A DNA stretch of 64,000 nucleotides from Daphnia pulex (Eukaryota > Arthropoda > Branchiopoda > Diplostraca > Daphniidae): assembly GCF_021134715.1 (NCBI RefSeq), contig NC_060026.1, positions 12,329,001 through 12,393,000 of the forward strand, written 5' to 3'. Numbering within the stretch: the first letter of the stretch is position 1; each line of letters begins with the position of its first letter. A program made the translations under genes and the position numbers. The notes under the pieces were generated by a model, which did not search any database, was not told where the DNA came from, and saw only the letters and a program-made list of their open reading frames with translations. Below are positions 1 to 11,118 of the stretch, one piece after another.

Positions 1-2852
1 CGAATTATGACAGGAGCAAGACCCTGAAGCTTTCCCTATCGTGTTATGACCAGAAAGTCTGCGACAGACTGGCCAATGAAATGAGATCTAATCCCGAACA
101 ATTTGACCATTTCAAACTCCTCTACAGTTTGTCAACGCAGAAATCGCAAACCAAACAGACGACCATCAGCATCGACAGAATCACTTCCAGTCAAATGGTC
201 ACTTCTCTTTTACAGAAATTCAGATACAAAAAAGAAATTTTTCTGACAGCCAACGACGAGAAGAAAATGTTGGCGGAAATTACCACCAACATCCGAATGG
301 ACACATTTGACGACTACGAGGTCGGGTCGCCTGACACGGAATCGCAAATTTTAAATATTTTAAAGGATTTGCTCGTCACGTCCAGGACGACCATAAAAGA
401 ACAATGCGACAAAATGTGGGACTCTGTTTTCTGGAATGAAGACAATTACCGGCCGGACAAAACGACGAAAACATTGAATGAAATCGTCAACAAACTGGAT
501 AAGGAAAATCAAAAGAAGCTGTTGGACATGTTTCAAACCGCGGTGAAAAACTCGGAAATAATGGAAATATTAATTTCGAGGAATCAAGACATGGAGTTCG
601 AACAAGACAACGAGGAGATGGAACTTGCAAGTTGGGACGAATATGATAGAAATTTAGAGATCGAAGAAAAAATTCAACACGATTACGACCCAAACAGTTG
701 GGCTGACGCGGACAAAATAAGTTCAAAAATTGCAGGGAAATTGGCAAACGATTCCGTTCGTTCCCGGAGTATCGACATTTTGAAGGAAGAAGTTAAAAGG
801 TTATTACAAGAAAGTAGAGACCACGTCCAATGGGACGGGGAGAAATTCGTGCCCAAACCCATGCAACTTAGCAGAATCAATTTGTGCAAATTACGCGACT
901 CTCAATCCTTTCAGGATCGTACCGTCCGTATCCGTTACACGAACGCAGAGCTGTCGATGCCGATCAAGTTTATGGAACAAGTGGAATCGATTGTCACTGA
1001 CGAATGGAACAATCTGAAGGACGAACTGACAGGTATTGAATAACTTATCGGAAAAAAGTTGACAAATAATGAAATAAATAATTGCAATCGCATTGCAGGC
1101 GTTAGAGAACTCTTGGAGAAAACTACAACCGAATTGACCAACACGAGAACCGATTTGGCAAGTAAATTAGAAGGTATTTTTTTTTTTATTAATTAAGAAT
1201 TCTAATAAATGGTTCCCGTTAATTAAAAAAAAAATGTTCTGATTTACACAGGCTCTATAGTAAAAACTAATAAGGAAATCAAATTGAATGCCAATTTCAG
1301 GAAAACCATTGATGATTTATCAAAAAAATTAATTGGTATTAATCATTATTTAAACTAAATAGAAGAATGCAATATTATGCACATTTTTACTTTCCATAAT
1401 TTTAGCGACTGAAAAAGAATTGGCAGAAATGAAGATAAGCGTTGAAAATTTGTCATCCGAACTAAAAGGTAAACCCAAATAAGAAACAAGGCACAGCAAA
1501 TTTTTTTACTTATAAAAATAATCTAAATAATTCTTTTGTTTCCTACAGTCTTTTTTCTGCATACTAAAATTGTTTCAATTACGTTCCTTATTACAGGGAG
1601 TAAGCAGGAACTGGCGAAAATCAAAACCAACATCGAATTGGAGAAAAAAGAGAATAAAGAGGAGTTGGTGAAAACGAGGGCTGATTTCAGCAAATCCGTC
1701 AGCGAATTATCAACAGATTTAAATGGTATTTCATTGTTGTTCTGAAATTTTCGAAATTGTGGACCTATATCCACATTCCTAATTATTTAAATGACAGAAC
1801 AAAAATAATATTTCATTTTGTTTTCTGTGACTGTGTAGTAAATTCGCAATCATTTCGTCAAGAATTAAAAGTCGCCAATGACAATCTGAGAAAAGAACTG
1901 AAAGAAGAACTGAGAGGTAAAATTAAAATGTAAAGGAAATTGTTTTAATATACGTAATCGAATGGAATGGTTCAGAAACTTCACGTAAGCTGGAAACTAC
2001 AACAAAAAATTTGGCGGCCTCAGCGAGAACGGCGTTGAAAAAGACGGATTCCGTCGTTGCGAGTTTGACGAAAAAATTTAATGGTAAACTAGATTGTTTT
2101 GCCTACAAGAGAAATAAAAAAGCTTATTTTTTATTTCATTTTTTTTCCCCACAGCCAGAACTAGAATAATACTTGACATTGGTGAAATGCCAACTTCATG
2201 TGAAGATCTGCAGCGAATGGGGCATAAACTGAGCGGATTCTTTTTGGTGAAAGGGTCGATGAAGATGGAAGCTGTTTACTGCAACTTTTATCCTAATGGA
2301 AAGGGTACGGCGTGTTCAAGATTCCTGGTTATTGTTTGTCTAACTCTTTTATTTGCAGATTTGCAGAAAAAGATCGGATACGCCGACGTCAAATCGACGC
2401 CCGTCTATTTCTACGTCCAGAGAAAAGCTCATTACGAGACACGCTGGTTCACCTCAACTGGTACTCCAATTACGTACGAATTAACCCAGGTGAACGAGGG
2501 AAATGCAATGGATTTATCATCGGGGAAGTTCACAGCGCCGCGACCGGGAATTTATTTCTTCTCGTTCACGGCACTTTCGCGATTACCATCTTCATCAAAA
2601 CTTGTTCACTTCTCAATTAGCCTTTATTTGAACGGACGTTCAATCGGATTGGCTTTTGTTGAAGAGTATTACACCCTAGATGGTCAAAACGAACAAGTGA
2701 CCATCCAGTCTACGCTAAAATTGGCAAAAGGCGATAAAGTCTGGGCGCAGATAAGTAGCATGTCACAAGGCGTGAAGTTGACCGATTATGATGGTCAATA
2801 CACCCATTTCACGGGTTTCATGTTGGAGGAGGAAATCGTTGCCTCTTTTTGA
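1..2852 (+). CDS. Coiled-coil protein with C-terminal C1q domain (5' end outside window)
   Basis: Partial gene; the frame is open from base 3. Exons: 1-1032, 1099-1173, 1252-1335, 1406-1468, 1597-1725, 1839-1916, 1976-2083, 2155-2304, 2359-2852 (stop 2850-2852). The first exon is an acidic, charged, helical region of about 340 residues that I do not recognise. Exons 2-7 encode short Lys/Glu/Leu-rich coiled-coil pieces. Exon 8 carries a Cys-containing segment (TSCEDLQRMGHKLSGFF) of the type that often precedes C1q in arthropod proteins. The last exon is a C1q/TNF-like beta-sandwich: PVYFYVQRKAHY, then GIYFFSFTALS, then TGFMLEEE near the end. C1q-domain proteins usually trimerise and bind ligands outside the cell; no signal peptide can be judged because the start is missing. 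Every intron is phase 1. The last intron (54 bp) has no in-frame stop. C1q assignment is firm; the N-terminal domain is unknown. Confidence 0.8.
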
Positions 2853-3984
2853 GTGCTAATCACCCACAATTGCAAAATCAACATCGATTGACAGTTATTA
2901 ACACGAAAAAATAATTTGATTTGATCAATAACGGAGAATGGAAGGAAATTCATTCGGTTCTTATTCACCAAGAGGCGAGAATTTTTCTTCGAAATTCTAA
3001 ATGTATAATGCAAATAATTAAATACACAAACAGTTTTTGAAAGTTTCTACCAACAAAAATGTAGATGCAACAAGTAAAAAACCAACTTTGATTGCCTAAT
3101 TTACAAAACGCGGGTCGGACTGGAATCTGGAACTAGATTGGAATTTTTAGAAAAGTTCGTAATATAGTTGCACAGTAATGCACAGAAATTCGTTATGTGT
3201 AAGTGTTGGGCACTGATGTCAATTGGGAATTTTTTCGACAAATGTTTGTCCCAGTCTCACACCAGTGTCTTCTATTTTGACAATTTTGACTAGATTTTAT
3301 TACTTCAATCGTTCAGTTTAGATCAGTCCTACTGATCAACTGATCCAAAGTCTACGCAGGTGATACATAAATGAAAAATTTACCATTGAATCAACGGAAA
3401 CAACATAAAATCGATCTCTAGACGTAAAAGCTGAGTGTGGATACGTTGAACAAGTAAACTTAATGAGTAATGTGAGTATTATAAATAAAATCACGAAAAC
3501 GAATCAGGTTTTTCAAAACTTACTACTTTTGGACAGAGAAGAGGCCATCGCTGATTGTTTATGAAAACGAACTGTTTGAAATTAGAATTTGTCAGATTGG
3601 CTGAAGGTAAATTTGAGACCATAATGGGAAGTGTAAGTTTTTTAAAAAGCTACAAAGTATTTTAAGAAAAATAGTAGCACAAGCACAGTAAACAACAACA
3701 GTGCAACTTGTCGTCTGCAAGCATCAAGCCATCTAGTAGTAACAGTAGCAAACTACTTTGAATTGATTTCGCGGTTGTTGCTGCCAGAGTCGTTTGAACG
3801 CATAAACAAAAAAATTTAAATTTGTGTAAAACTTTATTCGACTTGATGAAATGATTTGTTTTTATATCAAGAAAAAATCTATAACAGTAACAAAATGGAT
3901 AACACAGCGTCAAGTCAGATTCAGATTAGAGCGAATGGTCCAGCCGATCGCACATTCACTTCAAGTCAAGTAATCGTTCAAGTT
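2853..3984. other. Intergenic region
   Basis: AT-rich sequence with no convincing coding exon. On the minus strand 3523-3547 holds a short ATG-exon-like stretch followed by GTAAGT that resembles the first exon of the neighbouring secreted-protein gene; it is described under findings. The 3' UTR of the C1q gene probably occupies the first 150-200 bases. Confidence 0.5.
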
Positions 3985-4361
3985 TTAATAACCGTACGCC
4001 TTGTTATCTTCGGGCTGAGTGGCGTAGAATCCCCAAGGAGCGAATCCTTCACCGCCGTATCCTCCCTTGCCACTTTCGTAACCTTTGCTGGGCCCACGGT
4101 AGACTTGGATCTTGGCACGGCCGTTGGCGTATCCCGCACCTTTGTACGCGGGAGCTGCATAGCTGGCTGCTGGTTTGTAAGGAGAATCTAAACCCTGTGG
4201 GTAGGCAGCGGCCATGGCGACGATAACAGCCAAAAGAACGAACTGAAAACACAGAAAAGACTCGTGTATAACAGAATTGGCGATATGAGAAACCGAACGG
4301 TAAAATAGAAACAGTTGGAATGAAGGCAATTTGAACAACTTACTACTTTCAGGGAAGACAT
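3985..4361 (-). CDS. Small secreted Gly/Tyr-rich cuticle-like protein
   Basis: Two exons on the minus strand: 4344-4361 (MSSLKV) and 3985-4242, joined by an intron with a GTAAGT donor and a TTTTCAG acceptor, giving 91 aa. The tiny first exon plus the start of exon 2 form a signal peptide (MSSLKVFVLLAVIVAMAAA), after which the mature chain is rich in Tyr, Gly, Ala, Pro and Lys (for example SYAAPAYKGAGYANGR and KGGYGGEGF). A minute first exon interrupting the signal peptide is the usual layout of arthropod cuticle genes. No RR chitin-binding motif is present, so it is a cuticle-like or other secreted structural peptide rather than a CPR protein. A TATA-type box lies about 70 bp upstream. The product family is inferred from composition only. 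Confidence 0.7.
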
Positions 4362-4430
4362 GACTTGTTGTTGGTTGTTGTTGTTGATGTCGGAAGAGGA
4401 CTGAATGAATTTAGGACTTGGCTGGTGTGC

Positions 4431-4438
4431 TTATATAC
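4431..4438 (-). promoter_or_regulatory. TATA box of the small secreted-protein gene
   Basis: The minus strand reads TATATAA about 70 bp upstream of the ATG at 4361, the spacing expected for a TATA promoter with a short 5' UTR. Strong TATA boxes are typical of highly expressed, stage-specific cuticle genes. Confidence 0.55.
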
Positions 4439-4439
4439 C

Positions 4440-5317
4440 CGCCGAGTGAAGCTTGAAAGAATGGGGAGGAAAATTATTTTTGATGACTGCAACCTACAAG
4501 CTGCTCACGAATCCACCCAACACCCCACTTTGTGCAGTCTGTTCTTCATGTACCGATAGCCGCGGGATGGAGGTGCCCTCACTCTTTTATAGGTTTACCA
4601 CACAAAAATGTACCACTATTTTTGCTAGCAGTTTTCACGCAAAAGTGATTTCATAATTTCATATTGTTTTATTACATGATTCCCTTCGGTAGTTTCTACT
4701 TCGCTAATTGTAACAATCTTCTCAATTCTACATTATACAATGACTTAAATTTGGGCTTTGAACTACATGTATTGGATATACAGTACTCATCTGAATGAAT
4801 ATGCAATTAAGGTCACGGTAATGCAAAATTAAGGACAGAGGAAGTTGAGTTTAAATTGGATACATTTAAAATAAACCAACTCTTAATGCGTTGACTGGAA
4901 AAGTTTCATTTTCAGTATTGTAATACATTAAACATGGATAAAACTGCATGTTATGATCAATAAATGCTGCTTTGATCACCCTGTTACTTTTTAAATATCA
5001 AATTTGTCTTTACCAAATTGAAATACATTTGTCAGTCAGTTTATTTGAGAGTTAGTCAGCCACGGTTATGTACAAGTGTGTGTTGAAAGTTTCCATCAAA
5101 CATGCCCGTTGAGGAGGACAGATTTAGAAGAAGAGACTCGAGTCGTTTATTTTGGCAATTATAAATGACAACCTTTTCAAACAGTTCTACGTTACCTACC
5201 CGTAACACGCAAATTTTTATCGTAAATGTGAACATAATAAAACCGGTCGGTAAAACCGACCATAAGGCGAAAACAATAATTTTAAGGAAAAAAATTTCAA
5301 TGAACTAAAGCCATCCT
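4440..5317. other. Intergenic region between the secreted-protein gene and cyclin B
   Basis: AT-rich, no convincing exon on either strand. It should contain upstream control sequence of the secreted-protein gene on the left and the 3' UTR of cyclin B on the right. Confidence 0.5.
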
Positions 5318-6974
5318 TCAATTTTTGATTGCTGCTGATCTTTTGGCAAGTACTGTGACTAACGGCGACTTCAGATGAGGGACAGTGCTGATGTTGTACA
5401 GTTTGGAGCAAGCATACTTCTTCCGAACAGCCTGAGAAACCACAAACCAAATTAACCACAAACCGAAGAAGACTGCACTTTGGGCTATGTTACCTGGAAT
5501 TTACTGACGTCAGCAGAAGCAACAAGGCCACATAGTTTCTCCATAAGGGGTTCCAAACTCTCATAGGTGTACCCAGAATAGTATACCATGGAGTGGTTCC
5601 ACAATTTGCTGCCGTCCGTGTCATTCTCATCCAAAATACTGAAATGAAATAACGTTCATTTAACCAGAACTCGATCTTAAAAGAAGTACAACTCACCGGA
5701 GAGAAAGACAAAGAGCAGCGGCAGCAAGCTCTGAGGGCAAGTAATGGCAGAAACTATACTCGGGAAGTGTAAGTTCCATAAGATACTTCGAAAGCGTGTG
5801 GTGTAAAACATCGACCTGTTTAATAACGAAATAGTTTTAATCGAAATACGGATCGAAGCATTGATTGCACTAAACGTACCTGATCGAGAATTTGTGATGC
5901 AGCTTGAGTATTGCGGCGCAAGAAGTGAAGAGGTAGAGGACGACCCAACCGGAAGTCCAACTTTTGCAACATTCGACACTCCATGGCAAGCACATCCTTT
6001 GCAGTGTAGGCTTTATCAGACATGTACACGAAATCATTGATCTCGGGAGCCCATGTCTCTTCAAACTTGGCCGCAATCAGCATGGCTGTCAGGCCAACAA
6101 GCTGCAACTCCTTGCGGTTAACTGTGGAATCAGCCTGAAAGACGACACAAATATTGAATAAAAACAAGCCCAAATAAAACCAGAAATACAAGCATACCTG
6201 AAGGAAAGAATCCATCACAGAAACGCTCAGGTACAAAGTTTCTTGAAGCATCTTGAAGCGACCGTGGACGTCAACAAGCCAGTCAACCAAGATAGTACGC
6301 ATAGTTGGCCGGATAATGTATCCAAAATCCATGTAGTGAGCTCCAATCATGTACGATTTCTGAAACCAAAAGGCAAGCCAAAGTTAGTTACACATAATAC
6401 ATTTGTAAAAGGAAACAAATACCTCTAATTGACGTAAGTAAGAGTAGATATCTTTGGCATAATAAGAAACCAACTGAGGGTTATCCCTATCAAGATCAAT
6501 ATCTTCAATGGGAAGCTGCTTACTGGAGTAAGCTTCAGGTTCAGCCTTGTTTGTGCACACCACAGCTTTGGGGGCTGCAGCTGGAACAACTTTCTTAGTG
6601 ACACTGCATAGAGACAAGACATTGAAAGCAACAGGTAAAATCAGATGGGCAAACAAATATACTTAGTGCTCTGGAGAGGCTTTCTGGGAGCAATACCCAT
6701 GGCAGGCTTCTTAATTTTTTCATCTGGCTGCTCATTCTTGACTTGATTGTTGACTGTGGCCTTTGTTAAATCACCGAGAGCAGCTCTGGGTCGCAGACTA
6801 GGGCCTGGTGCTTTCTGAACCACAAACCCAACCGTAGTGGACTTGGCCTTAAGTGGGTTGTTGCGATTCTCCAGCATCTACACAACACAACCTGTTAACA
6901 CATATGCCATGAAAATGTAAACAAGTTTAACTCACCATGTTTGAAGGGGCAGCATCCAACTTTAGGCGGGGCAT
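5318..6974 (-). CDS. CycB: G2/mitotic cyclin B
   Basis: Eight coding exons on the minus strand: 6936-6974, 6663-6877, 6423-6603, 6198-6359, 5880-6134, 5697-5815, 5494-5638, 5318-5431; the joined frame is 1230 nt (409 aa). Cyclin B is the regulatory subunit of CDK1 that drives entry into mitosis. Residues about 44-52 (RAALGDLTK) form a destruction box recognised by the anaphase-promoting complex, preceded by a basic N-terminal region. The first cyclin fold begins near residue 145 and contains [13 protein letters not shown] (about 165-177), the cyclin-box signature, and [12 protein letters not shown]. The second fold follows through [13 protein letters not shown]. Length is normal for the family. 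A 5' non-coding exon probably lies near 7190-7240, because the minus strand reads AAG|GTAAGT there. Cyclin B versus A is decided by the RAALGDL-type box and overall resemblance; B3 is unlikely. Confidence 0.93.
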
Positions 6975-8135
6975 TTTGAACAGTTAAAATAATAATCAAA
7001 AGTTCAAGACGTAAAAACAAACTCGGGTGATAAGTGTCGATACGAGGATAAAAGCAGATCGAGGAACTCGTATTATTGACAAAACTAAAAACAGCTTGGA
7101 GCAGCTAAGGATAAAAGAGCCCATTAAAATCAAGCAACCAGCACTTTAAATTCTTCAATTTGCAAGAAGATGCAAACGAAGACTTACCTTGCACAGAGAA
7201 GAGCGTCGAATGATGAAAACCGTTGAGAAACAAGTGTTATTTAAAAGTTTTAAAAGTGCGATGTTGCCGTTGGTGGCAAAATCTGCCTTCATTTGTTTTG
7301 GATGTTTAAACCCTTTGGGCTAGCGGGCTTGTAGTTGCTACCTGACTACGCTTTGTGGACAAGTTGAATAAAAATTAATTTAATTGCAATTAAGTTTAAT
7401 ATTTATCTCTAGTTTTCTGAGAAAATACTCGAGAAAAACGAAAAGTTTTCATCGAAAACTCGTGTGAAAATTTCATGGTTGACTTTTAACTTTCAAGAAT
7501 CAGAAATGTTGCCAATGCAAATATTGAAATTAATTAATTTGATGCATTTAAATGTCTACATTAACTGAAATGTCCTTGAATGCAAACGCCATTATAGAGG
7601 GGCGTAATATTGCAGGAAGAGGTTCAATACCTGCAGGCAATTTAAACTATGATTCATTGCACTCATTACAATCTATGGGCATTAAATGAATGAAGGGAAA
7701 GGATAAAAGATTAGTGTCATGATAAATTGGAGACTGGGTCAGAAAAAAATGCCCAAGGCTATTTGATTGAACCCCAATATTGTGTAGGGGTTTACATTTC
7801 TATGACAGACAGTATAAAGATCGATGACATAACTTTTAAATCTTGATAGGGAAATACATTATTTTCTAACGGGGGAAAACTACGTGCAGCAGTGTTGTAG
7901 ATTTGGTTCCAAAATAGCAAATCATATTTGTTATTGTATGAAAAAATTGAAAAATTCCTAGACAACACAGAAACTAAACACCGAGCTAAACACCTGCTAT
8001 TTGGGTGAAAGTCAAAATTTTCAAATCAGGTCAGCAGTTTCTGAGCTCCGTTCCGCGTGTCATCTCCGCCGTACAAAAGTGAAAGGCAGGTCATCGTAGG
8101 TCTGCAGAGCACATCCGCATGCAGTCTGCCAAACA
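6975..8135. other. Cyclin B upstream region and intergenic DNA
   Basis: Contains the presumed 5' UTR intron (donor near 7190 on the minus strand) and promoter of cyclin B, then about 800 bp of AT-rich sequence without a supported gene. Nothing else recognisable. Confidence 0.45.
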
Positions 8136-8143
8136 TATAAATA
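8136..8143 (+). promoter_or_regulatory. TATA box of the RR cuticular gene
   Basis: TATAAATA lies about 74 bp upstream of the ATG at 8210. Spacing and sequence fit a TATA-driven arthropod cuticle gene. Confidence 0.6.
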
Positions 8144-8209
8144 AGACCCGACACTGATAAAAACGGGCCTATTACAAGTTGGTCGTCGTTCTTGTCAAGT
8201 TCTCCATCA

Positions 8210-9002
8210 TGAAATCCGCACTTCAGGTAGACATTCATTTGTAATCCACTTCAGTTTCAGATTCAAATTCCTTCATTTAGATTATTGCAGTCTTGATTGC
8301 ACTAAATGTAGTCGTCACCGGGAGGCTTAATCCATCCCGCGGAAAAGTTAAATGGCCCGGAATCCGGCTGGGTGAAGCGATTCTCACCTCTGAAATGACG
8401 GAGCTTATTCCGGTTGACGACATGTTGGAAGAGAATTTGTTGAGGGCCTTGGTAATTCCTACTGACGGCAGTGGAGGTGCTCCAATTGAAGATTTCGAAA
8501 GGTTTGATGAAAAAGCCAGTGCCAGAAACGCTTCTTATCACTTCCGGAGTGACGTCAGAGACGGAATCAAAGGCGGACAACTACACCGCGAAGAGACGCG
8601 TCGAGGAGCTCAGGTTCTTTGAGAGATTCTTATTTTATTTGCACAACACTTGAACGGGGATTTACTTTGATGTTTTAAGGTCAACGGATCTTATTCTTAT
8701 AGCGATGGCTTTGTCTTGCGGACGGTCGAGTACCAAGCGGATGAGAATGGATATCGTGTCATCAAGTGAGTTGATTTATTTTTAGTTTCTTCTTAAATGA
8801 ATTAAATTTAAATTGTGTTCGCTTTTTTAGAGAGACGATGAGACGCATTGGAAATGGACCGAAAGAGAACGTCGCCGGTGTGGCTAATGTCCAGACGGAA
8901 GCCCATGGAAGGAAGAACCGCTACACAATCAGAGGAACCAATCTGACTGGACCATCGATCCCTGGAACTGAAATCGCTCGAATCATATCCAAACGACTAT
9001 AA
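8210..9002 (+). CDS. Cuticular protein with RR (chitin_bind_4) motif
   Basis: Four exons: 8210-8227 (MKSALQ), 8281-8613, 8680-8765, 8831-9002 (stop 9000-9002); 202 aa. The six-codon first exon and the start of exon 2 (IIAVLIALNVVVTG) make a signal peptide. The Rebers-Riddiford chitin-binding region spans the end of exon 2 to exon 4: Tyr-rich beta strands (VNGSYSYSDGF) followed by VEYQADENGYRVI, which carries the ADENGY core of the extended consensus. Proteins of this family bind chitin in the extracellular cuticle. The RR-1 type is suggested by ADENGY, but the flanks are divergent (VLRTVEYQ). A TATA box precedes the gene, and a likely polyadenylation signal (AATAAA) lies near 9124. Confident for the family, not for the orthologue. 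Confidence 0.85.
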
Positions 9003-11118
9003 AATAATGGGATTAAAAAATTTGATTTTAAGTTTGTTTTTTTGTAATTTTATTTTTTGAATTTTTCTTTACAATGACGAAATCATATTACAAAATAAAC
9101 AAATTCACAAACACGCACATTCAATAAAAAGTGAAAGGTAGAAATCGAATTGAGGTTCATTTTGCCGAAGAAATGAGGAAAAGCGTCACGGGATTGGTCA
9201 ATGGTGTAACGAACATAACTTCATTTAGTCAACGCCCGCAACGAATAAACAAAAGAATGAAGAGAATATCATATAAATATCCACATAATTAAAAAAAAAA
9301 AAAAAAATGGGGACACACACACATTGTTTTTTTATTTTTTCAGGAGATTCCTAAAAACTGTGTCGGATTGTGAGAAAAAAGATAATAAGAGACTTAAGTT
9401 CTTCAAGTGTATGTGTGTGTCTGTGTGTAGGGTGAGGTGTGTGTATTGTAATATCGGAACGGAAAATTCGATTTTGGAACTGAATAATTCACACGAACAT
9501 GAAACAAATTTGAGGGAGCAACGGCAAGGAATTGGGTTTGAAATTGTTTTTTGAAATTGTAAAATAAAAAAAAAAGTGAGAGAAAAATAATAAGAGAGGC
9601 TGCCGATGATGAGATAAGAAGATGCTGTGTGCCGGAAGTGGCGAACATCCATCAAATCGCCAAAAAATTGAGTATTGTCATCGTATCAAGGTACTGACAC
9701 ACACACACACGGTTATGTTTGCAAGTGGTTTTTTAAAAAAATGATTGAAAAACGACTGGTCGAATTATTGGATTGAAATAGGAAAGAGCAGGGAGTCGCC
9801 TGGATCGATATTATAAATATAATGAAAACAAAATGATTATTTTTTTTTTCTTCAAATACTGCCCAGAGGAGAGTTAAAATGGTCAGCAAAGTTTTGTTTT
9901 TAAATCCGAAAGAAAAGAAAATGATTCGTCTTATGTATATGGCAGTGAATCTCCGCTCGCGTCTTTTCATGTCTCTCATTTTTGGCTCGCACATTATCGG
10001 CACTCGGTACCATAACGACTGAGATCATGCAATAATAAAACAAAAGAATGCACAAGACACACTTTCATCCCCACCCAGATAAACAAACATTGATACAATG
10101 AATCGAATGATTATTTAGAAAAAACCCAAAAAATAGTCGATCAATCAGAAGAATTTTTGGGGGGTAAATCTACTTCTTTCACATAATTATTTAACTTTCT
10201 TCGCTGGGTTTAGGAACGGTTATTATTATAGAGTATAAGTGAGACGAGACGAAAAAATAAAAGTAGGGTCCGACCGAGAATGGCGATAGCACTCTTGTTG
10301 TTTTTGTTTTTTTACGAATTAAGAAAACAAATGAATTCCCTAATAAAATACAACTCAAACAAATGAGTGGCAACTGGCGAGTGGGAAGCGAGTACGAGTA
10401 TTGTCCAAATGAACCCAAACAAAACAAAAAAAATGACACTTTTTCATATGCACACATCTTCTCTCAAAAAAAATTGGCAACATTTGAAATAGAAAATCTA
10501 TCGAAGGTGAGGGAGAGATAAAAACAGTAGGACAGTGTCGGCGTGAAAACTTGTGTGTGTGTGAGTGAAACATCGTCAAAACATAACCTACAGCACGAAA
10601 TTTTTTTTTTTTTTTGAAATCATAAAATTTTCCGGGAAACGGCAGATATAAAATTAAAAAAAAAAAACATCCGCTGGATCCGCGAATTTTTTCTTTTTCC
10701 TCTTGTTCCTCTAAAATATTTACTAATTATTATTCTTAACTTTTTTTTTGTTTAATTGTCTTTTTTTTGTTTGTTTGTTTTGAAATCTAGAAAAATTGAG
10801 CAGCCAAGCCGCTGAACGCGACGGACTTCGCAGAGAGTCCGTTTTTTCTCGCATTTTTCCTTTCCTTTGGAATGTTTTTCACACATTGAAAAAATTATTT
10901 GACCAGATTGTTGACAAAAGTGAGGACGCCATCTTCAAGGGCTGGCCTCATAGGTGGTGGTTTCTTTTCTTCTTCTTTTTTAAAAGGACTGGGGGGGGGA
11001 GGAAAACAAAAGAATAAGACGATAGGAATGGAATCAGCTTGAGCGCAGTGCTGAAAAAGGGGTGAGAGGGCACAGCTTTTCGTCTGACTCTTTTTCTTTC
11101 TTATTTTGGTTTCTTTCT
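9003..11118 (-). other. Probable long 3' UTR of the N-cadherin gene plus intergenic DNA
   Basis: Over 2 kb between the cuticle gene and the N-cadherin stop codon has no supported exon on either strand. It is rich in A/T runs and TG/AC repeats. A long 3' UTR on the minus strand for the neural cadherin transcript is the simplest reading, but no polyadenylation site can be fixed from sequence alone. Confidence 0.4.

Noticed and set aside
8026-8238. Minus-strand 70-codon frame over the RR cuticle promoter
   Set aside because: Overlaps the TATA box and first exon of the plus-strand gene and has no coding character.
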